Source of the DNA: JBMHDN01 sp049889355
GTDB lineage: Bacteria; Pseudomonadota; Alphaproteobacteria; Puniceispirillales; Puniceispirillaceae
DNA length: 64,000 nt
Direction: 5' to 3'
Assembly: GCA_049889355.1 (NCBI GenBank)
Contig: JBMHDN010000012.1
Span: forward strand, 36,244 to 100,243
This document shows, piece after piece, positions 46,011 to 54,890 of the stretch (positions are counted from its first letter, which is position 1; every line of letters starts with the position of its first letter). A program made the position numbers and the translations under genes. The notes under the pieces are model-generated. The model had not been told where the DNA came from. It did not search any database and saw nothing but the letters and a program-made list of their open reading frames with translations.

Positions 46011-46019
46011 ACCAGCACC

Positions 46020-46880
46020 TTAAACTAGAAAATGGGCCCCTTTTAAAATGGCCTCTTCGCCGAGCATAGCAGGGCAAATTTGCGTGCGCGGCGCGGGCCC
46101 GTTCACATAACCTGGCCATTTGCGCGGAATATTTTCAAACATCCTGTCCATTTGCACCAGCGGACCACCCAAAATAATCATATCCGGATCAAATAAATTA
46201 ATCATCAGGGCAGTGGCGCGGGCCAGCCTGTCTTCAAAAACCTGCAAGACTGATTCAGCCAGAATATCGCCTGCCTGTGCACGGGCCAGCACCTCTGCAG
46301 CGGGCACCTCAGTTTGCGTGAGCAGATAATATTCGGCGGTGATACCGGCACCGGAAATATAGGTGTTGAGACAGCCATCACGCCCACATGCACAGCTATG
46401 GCCATCTAATTCATGGGGTACCGGCCAAGGGAGCGGACAATGTGCCCATTGCCCTGCCAGGCCACGAGCACCGCGCAATAGCTGGCCATCCATGACCACC
46501 CCTGCGGCACAATTCTCGGACATCAGCGCGCCAAACACCAACTCTACGCCCTGCCCTGCACCCAGCTTTGCTTCTGCTAAGGCCATGGCTTGTGCTGTGC
46601 TGGCCAGATAAACCGGCACACCCAAAGCCGCCTGACAGCCACGCTGAACATCACGCCCTTCACATTGTGGCACCTCAGAGAGATCATCTGGTAGCACCAG
46701 ACCAGCCGAGCTGATGGTACAACCTGCCTCATTGGCCGTGCGCGCCATTTCAGCCAGCGCTTTGAGCATGGCATCCCAACTGCCATCATGAGGGGTATCT
46801 GCTTCAAAAAGCACCGTGCCGGTATCTTCTATCACCAACATTTTAGCTGTATCAGCTGCAAGTCCAAGACAGGCTCTCAT
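46020..46880 (-). CDS. ROK-family protein with degenerate active site
   Basis: ROK sugar-kinase/repressor-family fold, 286 aa, without a DNA-binding domain. The zinc cysteine motif CACGRDGCLNTYISGAG and the C-terminal INLFDPDMIILGGPLV are well kept. However, the phosphate loop (normally DIGGTK) reads GLAADTAKM; the catalytic Asp region (normally NDANAAAL) reads STAQAMAL; and the usual ExGH reads GQWAH. Kinase activity by the usual mechanism is therefore doubtful. It is 25 bases downstream of moaE on the same strand, apparently the last gene of the molybdenum-cofactor operon. A sugar kinase with altered chemistry is the alternative. Confidence 0.8.
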   Translation of the reverse strand: MRACLGLAADTAKMLVIEDTGTVLFEADTPHDGSWDAMLKALAEMARTANEAGCTISSAGLVLPDDLSEVPQCEGRDVQRGCQAALGVPVYLASTAQAMALAEAKLGAGQGVELVFGALMSENCAAGVVMDGQLLRGARGLAGQWAHCPLPWPVPHELDGHSCACGRDGCLNTYISGAGITAEYYLLTQTEVPAAEVLARAQAGDILAESVLQVFEDRLARATALMINLFDPDMIILGGPLVQMDRMFENIPRKWPGYVNGPAPRTQICPAMLGEEAILKGAHFLV

Positions 46881-46905
46881 TTAACCCATACCTATAACTG
46901 TCTGT

Positions 46906-47352
46906 TCAGGTCTGCCAGCGCGCTTTGGCTGTTTCGTCAGCATTGCGTGCATCGACCCAGATTGTGCCGGTCTCAGTCTCTTCTGCCTTCCAAAAAGGCG
47001 CATCTGTTTTCAAATAATCCATAATAAAATGCGCAGCTTCAAATGCCGCAGTGCGGTGCGCCGAAGCCACCGCCACCAAAACAATTTGTGCGCCCATTTC
47101 CAGCCGTCCTATGCGGTGAATAACCCGCACGCCTTGCAAGGGCCAGCGCGTCTCTGCCTCTTGAATAATATGTTCAATCTGGGCTTCGGTCATTCCTGGA
47201 TAATGCTCGAGCGTCATAGAAAGCAGCTTTGGGCCTTGTTTATTCTGCCTGACCTGTCCGACAAAGCTCACCAATGCGCCTGTATCATCAGATGACAGGG
47301 CTTTGAGTTCAGCAGATACATCAAAATCTTCTTCCCGGACAGAAACACGCAT
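46906..47352 (-). CDS. moaE: Molybdopterin synthase catalytic subunit
   Basis: Inserts sulfur from MoaD into precursor Z to make molybdopterin. Motifs GALVSFVGQVR, LEHYPGMTE, VIHRIGRLEMGAQIVLVAV, HRTAAFEAAHFIMDYLKTDA and APFWKAEE contain the active-site lysines and arginine. 148 aa. It lies 2 bases downstream of moaD, the two halves of molybdopterin synthase. Confidence 0.95.
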   Translation of the reverse strand: MRVSVREEDFDVSAELKALSSDDTGALVSFVGQVRQNKQGPKLLSMTLEHYPGMTEAQIEHIIQEAETRWPLQGVRVIHRIGRLEMGAQIVLVAVASAHRTAAFEAAHFIMDYLKTDAPFWKAEETETGTIWVDARNADETAKARWQT

Positions 47353-47354
47353 TT

Positions 47355-47606
47355 CTAGCCCCCTGTCACAGGCGGGAAAAAGGCAATTTCATCTGTTTCT
47401 GATAGGAGGCTGTCAGCAGGAGCAAATTGCTGATTTATGGCTATACGAATACTGGCGGTATTGGAAAATGCAAGCGCATGGCCTGATGACTGCTCTGCCA
47501 GATGTGCCATCAGATCTGCTGCTGTGGACACGCCTTGTGGCAGGCTGATGTCTTCTTCAGACTGGCCAATATGGTCTCGCACCCATGCAAAATAGCGAAT
47601 TTTCAT
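47355..47606 (-). CDS. moaD: Molybdopterin synthase sulfur-carrier subunit
   Basis: Ubiquitin-like sulfur carrier, about 83 aa from the ATG at 47606 (MKIRYFAWVRDHIG). It ends with the required Gly-Gly in FFPPVTGG, the site of thiocarboxylate formation by MoeB-type enzymes. An in-frame ATG at 47624 is an alternative start. It lies between moeA and moaE. Confidence 0.93.
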   Translation of the reverse strand: MKIRYFAWVRDHIGQSEEDISLPQGVSTAADLMAHLAEQSSGHALAFSNTASIRIAINQQFAPADSLLSETDEIAFFPPVTGG

Positions 47607-47629
47607 CTCACGCCTATCATCCATTTATC

Positions 47630-48856
47630 TTAAAAGGGCAGGAAGGCCAACTGGTCGCCTTCTCTGACCTCTGATATGCCTTCTGGTATTTCAACCAGCC
47701 CATCTGCCCCTGTCAATGAGGATATCACGCCAGCACCGCGTCTGCCATGCAGCTGCATCTGTGTCTGGCCATCTGCAGCCTCTTCGAGCCTGACCCGCAA
47801 ATATTCGGTGCGCTCTGGTGATTTTTTGTGGCTAAACCCTGCCTTCAGGCGCATGCGATTTGGCACACGTATCGCGCGCCCCTGCATCTGGTCAATTATC
47901 GGCTGAACCAGCAATTTCATGCAGACAAAAACCGCGACCGGATTTCCAGGCAAACAGAAAATCATTTTTTGCCCCAGCCGGGCTGCGGCCATAGGTCGGC
48001 CTGGCTTCATCCGCAAACGCCAAAAAAGCAACTCTGCTCCAATATCGGATAGTACCGCTTGTGTATGGTCTTTATCACCGTCTGATGCGCCGCCAGAGCA
48101 GATCAGAATATCGGCATCACTCAGCCCTTTTTCAAAAGCGGCACGCAGCGTCTCTGGCTGATCTTCAATTATGCCCAAATCAACAAACTGATGACCATCT
48201 TGCTGAATAAAGCTGCTCAACATCGGCCGATTACTATCATAAATCTGGCCATGTTGTAGTTCCGACCCAACAGGCTGGATTTCATCACCCGTGGAACAAA
48301 GCGCAATCTGTAAGGGCGGGCGCACGGCCAATTTATCAAAACCGGCAGCGGCCAATTGTCCGATATGTTGCGGCTGCAGCACTTCACCTGCTTTTATCAG
48401 GACTTCGCCAAGATGCAGATTTTCACCAGCCGGCCTGATATTGAGCTGGTCTTTGGGTGGTTTTTGAAATTGCACGAAAAGCACGCCATCACGTTCTTCA
48501 ATCTGGCAATCTTCATGCATCATCACAAAATCAGGACCATCTGGCATCACCGCGCCGGTAAAAATACGCACCGCCTGCCCTGGTGCCAGTTTGCCATCAA
48601 ATGGGTGGCCTGCCTCTATCGTGGCCGAGACATTGAAAAACCCATCAGGATTGGCCTGATAGCTCGCTAAATCCAGACCATAGCCATCAACTGCTGCATT
48701 GGCTGTGCGTGGCAGATTTATCGGGCTTACCATCTGTTCTGCGGCTATGCGATGGAGGGCGTTTTCGAGAGAGATGGGCTCAGCCAGCGCGCCTGCATCC
48801 AGCCCGTCCAGCATCTTATCCAGCGCTGCTTCTACAGTAATCGGAGCAAGCGTCAT
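47630..48856 (-). CDS. moeA: Molybdopterin molybdenumtransferase
   Basis: Inserts molybdate into adenylated molybdopterin. 408 aa with the N-terminal NLPRTANAAVDGYGLDLA, FTGAVMPDGPDFVMMHEDC, the MPT-binding CSGGASDGDKDH and LPGNPVAVFVCMKLLVQP. It overlaps mobB by 4 bases (ATGA) and is followed by moaD. Confidence 0.95.
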   Translation of the reverse strand: MTLAPITVEAALDKMLDGLDAGALAEPISLENALHRIAAEQMVSPINLPRTANAAVDGYGLDLASYQANPDGFFNVSATIEAGHPFDGKLAPGQAVRIFTGAVMPDGPDFVMMHEDCQIEERDGVLFVQFQKPPKDQLNIRPAGENLHLGEVLIKAGEVLQPQHIGQLAAAGFDKLAVRPPLQIALCSTGDEIQPVGSELQHGQIYDSNRPMLSSFIQQDGHQFVDLGIIEDQPETLRAAFEKGLSDADILICSGGASDGDKDHTQAVLSDIGAELLFWRLRMKPGRPMAAARLGQKMIFCLPGNPVAVFVCMKLLVQPIIDQMQGRAIRVPNRMRLKAGFSHKKSPERTEYLRVRLEEAADGQTQMQLHGRRGAGVISSLTGADGLVEIPEGISEVREGDQLAFLPF

Positions 48857-49413
48857 TGCCCACTCCCAACAGCCAATGCGCCGCCTGTCCAGCGATTGGC
48901 CAATACAAAATCTGCAATGGTGGCAACATCATCCAACCTCAATTGAGGCAATGTACAATCGGCTACTGGTCTATCACTCGCCAAGGCCAGGATATGCGGA
49001 TCATGAGGATATAAGGTAGGCTTTCCCACCTCGGCGCGCCATATCTCTAGCTTGGGCATGGGTTCAGTTTTAAACCCTTCAACCAGCACGATATCAGCCG
49101 GGGCGAGCCGCTCGACTAGCTCAGCCAATGACGGTTCTATATCATGTTCAGAAAACAGGGCAGCACGCTTGGCAGAAGAGACCAGCACCTGTGCAGCCCC
49201 TGCTTTGCGGTGGCGATAACTATCTTTGCCTTCGATATCTGCCTCAAAATTATGATGCGCATGTTTGATGGTGGCCATATTGAGACCACGCGCTGTCAGT
49301 TCCACGATAAGCTTTTCCGCTAAGGTGGTTTTGCCAGAACCTGACCAGCCGGCCAGCGCAAAAAGCCCGCCATGGCGCATTAATGCTCGTTCAAGCAGGG
49401 GTGTGCTTATCAT
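48853..49413 (-). CDS. mobB: Molybdopterin-guanine dinucleotide biosynthesis adaptor MobB
   Basis: GTP-binding helper of MobA in making the guanine dinucleotide form of the cofactor. Walker A is GWSGSGKTT (residues 22-30), followed by TIKHAHHNFEADIEGKDSYR and VLVEGFKTEPMPKLE, all family motifs. 186 aa. No mobA is visible in this window. The guanine-dinucleotide cofactor suggests DMSO-reductase-family enzymes elsewhere in the genome. Confidence 0.92.
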   Translation of the reverse strand: MISTPLLERALMRHGGLFALAGWSGSGKTTLAEKLIVELTARGLNMATIKHAHHNFEADIEGKDSYRHRKAGAAQVLVSSAKRAALFSEHDIEPSLAELVERLAPADIVLVEGFKTEPMPKLEIWRAEVGKPTLYPHDPHILALASDRPVADCTLPQLRLDDVATIADFVLANRWTGGALAVGSGQ

Positions 49414-49420
49414 CTCTGCC

Positions 49421-50449
49421 CTAACCGCCTGTGACGCTCATATGCCGCGCCACCGCCGGCGCCGCATCTCGGCGCGAAATATCAAAATCATGACCTTTTG
49501 GCTTGCGCGAGATGGCTTCGATAATAGCCTCTTTTAACGCTGCTTCACCTTGTTCGCGCAAGATAGGGGCCAAAGCTGCTTTATCATCTTGACCAAGGCA
49601 CATGAATAAATCACCTGTACAGGTCAGGCGCACCCGGTTACAGCTCTCGCAAAAATTATGCGTGAGTGGCGTGATAAAACCAAGCCGTTGGCCTGTTTCC
49701 GCGACATCCACATAACGTGCTGGCCCGGCTGTGCGATGGGCACTATCCGTCAGCGTAAAGCGTTCAGATAAGTTATGGCGGACTTGTGAGAGCGGCAGAT
49801 ATTGATCCAGCCTGTCCTCACCACCAATATCGCCCATTGGCATCACTTCAATCAGCGTTAGATCATCGCCTTGCTGGCCTGCCCAGACCAGCATATCGGC
49901 GATTTCATCTTCATTCACACCTTTGAGCGCAACGGTATTGATTTTCAGCTTGAGACCAGCTGCACGCGCTGCATCCATACCCCGCAGGACTTGATTCAAA
50001 TCGCCCCAACGGGTGATGGTTTTGAATGTGTTGGCATCTAGCGTATCGAGCGAGATATTGAGCCGCTTGACCCCTGCTTTTGCCAAATCAGTGGCCATTT
50101 TTTCAAGTTGACTGCCATTGGTCGTGAGGGTGACTTCATCAAGGCGTCCTGCATCCACCTCAGCACCAAGTGCATTAATCAGCGATAGGATATTGCGCCT
50201 GACGAGCGGCTCACCGCCTGTCAGTCGGACTTTGCGAGTACCCATCTCCATAAAGCTTTTAATAACGGTTTCCAGCTCTTCGAGGGTGAGCAAATCTTTC
50301 TTGGGCAGAAAGGTCATGTTTTCAGCCATGCAATAGACACAGCGAAAATCACATCTGTCTGTTACCGATACGCGCAAGTAAGAGACAGCCCGCCCAAAGG
50401 GATCGATTAACGGGGCAATATTGCTATTTTGTGCGTTTGACATGCTCAT
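49421..50449 (-). CDS. moaA: GTP 3',8-cyclase
   Basis: Radical SAM enzyme for the first step of molybdopterin synthesis. The SAM cluster is C33, C37 and C40 in DRCDFRCVYCM; the second cluster is in NFCESCNRVRLTCTGDLFMC; the conserved C-terminal Gly-Gly is in HMSVTGG. 342 aa. It is the first gene of moaA-mobB-moeA-moaD-moaE-ROK. moaC is absent from the window, so it must lie elsewhere. The promoter probably lies in the 137 bases shared with the divergent tupA. Confidence 0.96.
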   Translation of the reverse strand: MSMSNAQNSNIAPLIDPFGRAVSYLRVSVTDRCDFRCVYCMAENMTFLPKKDLLTLEELETVIKSFMEMGTRKVRLTGGEPLVRRNILSLINALGAEVDAGRLDEVTLTTNGSQLEKMATDLAKAGVKRLNISLDTLDANTFKTITRWGDLNQVLRGMDAARAAGLKLKINTVALKGVNEDEIADMLVWAGQQGDDLTLIEVMPMGDIGGEDRLDQYLPLSQVRHNLSERFTLTDSAHRTAGPARYVDVAETGQRLGFITPLTHNFCESCNRVRLTCTGDLFMCLGQDDKAALAPILREQGEAALKEAIIEAISRKPKGHDFDISRRDAAPAVARHMSVTGG

Positions 50450-50586
50450 GCCCCCACTCTAACCCTGCCATGCTGGCCTGACAATCATATAGGCGACATG
50501 CTCTGGCCAATCAACACGTTCAGCCCTGATGGCAGGGCTTGTCTTGTGCCCTTTTCAGGTGCATATAACGCGCAGCTCTCTTCGGC

Positions 50587-51468
50587 ATGACGATATTGCG
50601 AAATATGAAAAACGACACCAAAAAAACAATCATTGTAAGGTCTGTATCCTTGGCATTGGCCAGAATTTGCCTGTTCATAATGGCGTTGACCGGTATAAGT
50701 GGCGGGTTGAATATGGCGATGGCAGGCGATTTTCTGATCCTGCAATCCACCACATCTACGCAAAATTCAGGGCTTTATGATTATCTTTTGCCCATTTATC
50801 AGCAAAAGACAGGCATTGAGGTGCGTGTGGTGGCTGTGGGTACGGGTCAGGCCCTCAATAATGCGCGCAATTGTGATGGCGACATCCTTATCACCCATGC
50901 AAAGGAAGCAGAAGAGGCCTTTATCACAGCTGGCTATGGCAAAAGCCGCGAAAAGCTGATGTATAATGATTTTGTGCTGATTGGCCCGAAAACAGATCCT
51001 GCTGGCCTTAAAGAGGCAAAAACCCTCAAAGAAGCGCTTGGCGCTCTTGTGCAGACACAAGCACCGTTCTTGTCCAGAGGCGATGAAAGCGGGACTGATA
51101 AAGCTGAAAAAAAGCTCTGGCACAAACATGGCTTTAGGCCAGCTGACTTTCCGCGATGGTATCTTGAAACAGGTCAGGGGATGGGCGCGAGCCTGACTAT
51201 CGCACTGGAAGTAGAGGGCTATATCCTGAGCGACAGGGCCACATGGCTCGCCCGCAATTATACCGACAGCCACGAGGTCGTCTTTTCAAATGCACCTGAT
51301 TTATTCAATCAATATGGTCTGATCCGGCTGGATCCCGCCCATTGCCCCCATATCCGGCATGATATAGCCAACCAATTTGCAGATTGGCTGATCTCAGCAG
51401 AAGGCCAGGTTGCCATTGCTGGATTTAACAAGAATGGGGCACAATTATTCTTCCCAAATGCGGATTGA
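50587..51468 (+). CDS. tupA: Tungstate-binding protein TupA-like (orphan)
   Basis: Periplasmic oxyanion-binding protein of the TupA group, 293 aa. After a signal-like hydrophobic stretch (ARICLFIMALTGISGGL) the mature protein opens FLILQSTTSTQNSGLYDYLL, the family Thr/Ser oxyanion site; VVAVGTGQALNNARNCDGD and MYNDFVLIGPKTDP follow. TupA binds tungstate or molybdate for the TupBC permease, but no permease or ATPase gene is next to it. The ATG at 50605 is an alternative start; neither has a clear ribosome site. It is divergent from moaA, linking it to Mo/W cofactor supply. Confidence 0.86.
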   Translation: MTILRNMKNDTKKTIIVRSVSLALARICLFIMALTGISGGLNMAMAGDFLILQSTTSTQNSGLYDYLLPIYQQKTGIEVRVVAVGTGQALNNARNCDGDILITHAKEAEEAFITAGYGKSREKLMYNDFVLIGPKTDPAGLKEAKTLKEALGALVQTQAPFLSRGDESGTDKAEKKLWHKHGFRPADFPRWYLETGQGMGASLTIALEVEGYILSDRATWLARNYTDSHEVVFSNAPDLFNQYGLIRLDPAHCPHIRHDIANQFADWLISAEGQVAIAGFNKNGAQLFFPNAD

Positions 51469-51471
51469 GGA

Positions 51472-52506
51472 TCATGCTGAGCTGCTTGGTGGCAATCTGT
51501 CTGCAAGGCTATCTGGCATAAAATCTATCACCAATGCCCGCAATTGCTGCCACAAGGCAGAGAGCATTAACAATCCACCGCCCAAAATCAGGCTGGCAAG
51601 TGCATAGCCAAGCCCATCCTGACCGGCAGAGACCAGCACTTCTGCGGCGGCATAGAGCGCATAACCAAGAGCAGAGACCATCAGCGCGCGCCTATCCAGC
51701 AGAAGCGAGACGAAGGTCAGCCCGGCATAAGCCAGCAACACCCACACCACAGACAGCCGCTCATTACCCAAATCATCCCAAATCAAGCTGTCAAACAGCG
51801 GATGCACAATAAGCGGCGCAGCAAGCAAATGAAGCCAGAAAGCAACATCCGCCTTGCGGGTGGTGCGCAACCTATCTGCCATATCCCAGGATATAGCAAC
51901 CGCCAACACGACCAAACCCAGGGCCATGACCAGCCAGATGAACAAACTTGAGTCCCAATCAATGCCAAACTCAGCAAAGAGCGCTACACAGAATAAAACC
52001 AGCGCCGCCATGCCAGCTGCCACTGTTATAGGCACCTTAAAGCGCCACCAGTGAATGCCAGCCATCGCCAAGGCAACAATAGGCTGTAAGACAGACCAGC
52101 TATCGGGATCATGGCTGTGAGCGCGATGCGCCTCTTCTGAAAAGACGCTGAGATCAGCCAGAAAAAAGCCGGCTGTTACAAACACGATCAACAGCAAGAT
52201 AGAGGGCAATGCCATCCGGCGGATTCGGGTGAAATATTCAGCCAGCCCCCAGCTGAGCACTGCCGCGGCCAATGGCCCTAGAGGGGTGGCTATATTGCTG
52301 CCGACATACCAGCCAGCAACCAATACCAACATAACGGCAATCGCCACAAAAATATCGTTAAAGCCGGTCAGAAGGCGAAAATGCTCTTCGCCAGTGACGC
52401 TTGCATGGGCACGAGCATGAATGAAATGACGAAAGCTATCTATCTGTTTTTGTGAGATAATACCAGCATCTCTGGCATCTTCCAAATCCTGATCACTATA
52501 GGACAT
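51472..52506 (-). CDS. DUF2157-type membrane protein
   Basis: A 344-residue protein with a soluble N-terminal helix region (DLEDARDAGIISQKQIDSFR, the DUF2157 type) followed by about ten hydrophobic segments from residue 50 to the end (for example IFVAIAVMLVLVAGWYVG). Function unknown. It is convergent with tupA, with three bases between stops, and is 9 bases downstream of the sugar dehydrogenase on the same strand. Confidence 0.8.
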   Translation of the reverse strand: MSYSDQDLEDARDAGIISQKQIDSFRHFIHARAHASVTGEEHFRLLTGFNDIFVAIAVMLVLVAGWYVGSNIATPLGPLAAAVLSWGLAEYFTRIRRMALPSILLLIVFVTAGFFLADLSVFSEEAHRAHSHDPDSWSVLQPIVALAMAGIHWWRFKVPITVAAGMAALVLFCVALFAEFGIDWDSSLFIWLVMALGLVVLAVAISWDMADRLRTTRKADVAFWLHLLAAPLIVHPLFDSLIWDDLGNERLSVVWVLLAYAGLTFVSLLLDRRALMVSALGYALYAAAEVLVSAGQDGLGYALASLILGGGLLMLSALWQQLRALVIDFMPDSLADRLPPSSSA

Positions 52507-52515
52507 ATCCCCCCC

Positions 52516-53613
52516 TTATTGCGCCTGATATAAGCGGTAGAGACCGCCGGTCGGTGCATCTGTCAGCAGCAGCACACTGCCATCTGCGGCGACTGATACA
52601 TCCCTGATACGCCCAATGATGTTTTTCAACAAGACATGCTCAGATAAAAACCCGCCCCTGCCATCTTGTTGAACCGCATAGAGGCTTTTAAATTTCAGCG
52701 AGCCAACCAGCATATGACCTTTTAAAGAGGGGAACATCTCGCCCTGATAAAAAGCCATGCCAGAAGGCGCAATAGACGGTACCCACACCCAGAGCGGATC
52801 GCGTGCATCCGGGCCTGATTTTGAACCAATAACACCGCCGCCATATTCTTCACCATGGCTATAGCGTGGCCAGCCATAATTGGCTCCAGGCAAGATAAGG
52901 TTAATCTCATCACCGCCTTGCGGCCCATGCTCATGGGCATAAAGCGCGCCTGTATCCGGGTCTAAGGCCATGCCTTGCGGGTTGCGATGGCCGATGGAAT
53001 AGATATCTTTTGCCCAGCTATCAGGCCTGTCTGGCAGGGCCACATCATCAATCGGCACTGCAATGATGCTACCGCTGTGATCACCTGTATCTTGAGCGGT
53101 ATAGCGATCGCCTCTGTCGCCTAAGCTGGCATAGAGCACCCCATCGCGCCAGACAAGGCGGCAGCCAAAATGCTGGCCTGCGCGCGAAGTATGATTAGAG
53201 GTGAAAAGTGGCTGGCGATCTATCAGCTGATCATCAACCAGAACTGCGCTGTCAATCGCGGTGGCAAAACCGCGCGGCTTTGGCTTGCTGTAGCAATAAA
53301 AAACACGCGGGTCTGTTTGCCCTTTATCAGCAGGATGTACCAGCACATCCAATAAGCCGCCCTGCCCGTGCGCGCCAATTTTTGGCAAGCCAGAAATGGC
53401 GGTATGTGCGCTTGTCACAAGGTCTATCTGAAAGAGCTGACCTACGCGTTCAGATACTAATAGCTGGTCTTCGGATAGAAAATCCATGCCCCAAGGATGA
53501 TGCAAATCAGGCCCGATTTGTTCTAGCAGAGCCCCGTCTATTGATGGTTCAGCAAAAGATGAAAAATTGAAAAAAAGGCTGATAAAACACAGCGTTAATA
53601 CTGATTTTTTCAT
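52516..53613 (-). CDS. PQQ-dependent sugar dehydrogenase (soluble, periplasmic)
   Basis: Six-bladed propeller quinoprotein of the glucose/sorbosone dehydrogenase (YliI) group. A signal peptide (KKSVLTLCFISLFFNFSSFA) is followed by HPWGMDFLSEDQLLVSER, GCRLVWRDGVLYASLGDRGD, SIGHRNPQGMALDPDTGAL and HEHGPQGGDEINLI, which hold the conserved catalytic His and PQQ contacts. ATG at 53613 (365 aa) follows AGAGG; a GTG at 53616 is less likely. It likely oxidises aldoses in the periplasm. pqq genes are not in the window, so PQQ must come from elsewhere or from outside. Confidence 0.9.
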   Translation of the reverse strand: MKKSVLTLCFISLFFNFSSFAEPSIDGALLEQIGPDLHHPWGMDFLSEDQLLVSERVGQLFQIDLVTSAHTAISGLPKIGAHGQGGLLDVLVHPADKGQTDPRVFYCYSKPKPRGFATAIDSAVLVDDQLIDRQPLFTSNHTSRAGQHFGCRLVWRDGVLYASLGDRGDRYTAQDTGDHSGSIIAVPIDDVALPDRPDSWAKDIYSIGHRNPQGMALDPDTGALYAHEHGPQGGDEINLILPGANYGWPRYSHGEEYGGGVIGSKSGPDARDPLWVWVPSIAPSGMAFYQGEMFPSLKGHMLVGSLKFKSLYAVQQDGRGGFLSEHVLLKNIIGRIRDVSVAADGSVLLLTDAPTGGLYRLYQAQ

Positions 53614-53636
53614 CACTCACCTCTGGTTTATTGGCG

Positions 53637-54818
53637 CTATAATCGGCGGGCAATCGCCTCTGCAACCTGCGGGATCGTCTTGTCTGATAGGCCGGCAATA
53701 TTGATCCGGCTGGACGACACTGCATAAATCGCATCTTCTTCCATTAGGGCCTGCATTTGTTCTGACCTCAACCCCAGAAGAGAGAACATGCCAAATTGTC
53801 TAGCGATAAAATCAAAGCGATCTGAATTGGTGGCCTGGCGCAGCGCATCTGCAAAAGCAGTGCGTAGCCCCGTCAGGCGCACACGCATCTCGTCCAGCTC
53901 AGCTTGCCATTGGGCGCGCAATTCAGGGCTGTTCAGCACATGCGTTACAATCTCAGCCCCATGCTCAGGCGGGAAAGAAAAATGCTGGCGGTTTAAAAAA
54001 GCCATCATTTCTGAGAGCGTGTTTGCCTGATTGGCTGTGCTAGTCAGGCCAATCAAAATGCCCGTACGCTCGCGATAAAGGCCAAAATTTTTAGAACAGC
54101 TGGCCGTTATCAGCATTTCAGGCACATGCACGGCCAAATGGCGCAATCCCGCAGCATCTTCATGTAAGCCATTTGCAAAACCCTGATAGGCAATATCCAC
54201 AAGCGGCAAGAGACCCTTTTTTTGAATAAGGGCGGTGACATGCTGCCAGTCATCAAAAGTGAGATCAGCACCTGACGGATTATGACAACAGCCATGCAAA
54301 ATAACCATATCGCCTGATTTGGCCTGTGCCAGCGCACCCATCATCCCCTCACTATCAACAGCCCCTGTCTGGCTGTCCAGATAGCGGTAGCTGGTGGTTT
54401 TCAGCCCTAAATGACGTGCCATTGTATGATGTGGTCCCCAGCTGGGTTCAGGCACATGCACAACAGCATCAGGATTTAACGCCTTTAAAATCTCAAAACT
54501 GAGAAACACTGCCCCACTGCCACCAGGGGTGAGTGTGCTGGCTAGCCGCGTATCAGGGACCACATCACCCAGCACCAGCTGGCGCATCACCTGATTAAAT
54601 CCAGCATTGCCATTGAGTGCAACATAGCTCTTTGAGTTTTGCTGAGCCATAACCTCAGCTTCAGCTTTTTTTACCGCTTGTATGATAGGTGTATTGCCTG
54701 AAACATCTTTATAGACCCCGACACTCAAATCGACTTTTTGAGGGCGTTTATCCGCCCGATACGCCATCATGGCTGAGAGGATCATGTCTTTTGGCTGGGG
54801 CTTTAAATTTTCAAACAT
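53637..54818 (-). CDS. tyrB: Aromatic amino acid / aspartate aminotransferase (family I)
   Basis: PLP aminotransferase of the AspC/TyrB branch, 393 aa from the ATG at 54818 (AAGG 8 bases upstream). SVGVYKDVSGNTPIIQAVKK, GCCHNPSGADLTFDDW, VDIAYQGFANGLHEDA and the PLP lysine in SCSKNFGLYRERTG are standard. AspC and TyrB cannot be cleanly separated by eye; the adjacent kynureninase gene hints at aromatic substrates. It lies downstream of kynU, with a 72-base gap. Confidence 0.85.
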   Translation of the reverse strand: MFENLKPQPKDMILSAMMAYRADKRPQKVDLSVGVYKDVSGNTPIIQAVKKAEAEVMAQQNSKSYVALNGNAGFNQVMRQLVLGDVVPDTRLASTLTPGGSGAVFLSFEILKALNPDAVVHVPEPSWGPHHTMARHLGLKTTSYRYLDSQTGAVDSEGMMGALAQAKSGDMVILHGCCHNPSGADLTFDDWQHVTALIQKKGLLPLVDIAYQGFANGLHEDAAGLRHLAVHVPEMLITASCSKNFGLYRERTGILIGLTSTANQANTLSEMMAFLNRQHFSFPPEHGAEIVTHVLNSPELRAQWQAELDEMRVRLTGLRTAFADALRQATNSDRFDFIARQFGMFSLLGLRSEQMQALMEEDAIYAVSSSRINIAGLSDKTIPQVAEAIARRL

Positions 54819-54890
54819 GGCTATGCCTTCACATTCAAAATAGGTCCTGATGCCCTGAGAAAACACCAGATAATATTATTCAGCAAGCGG

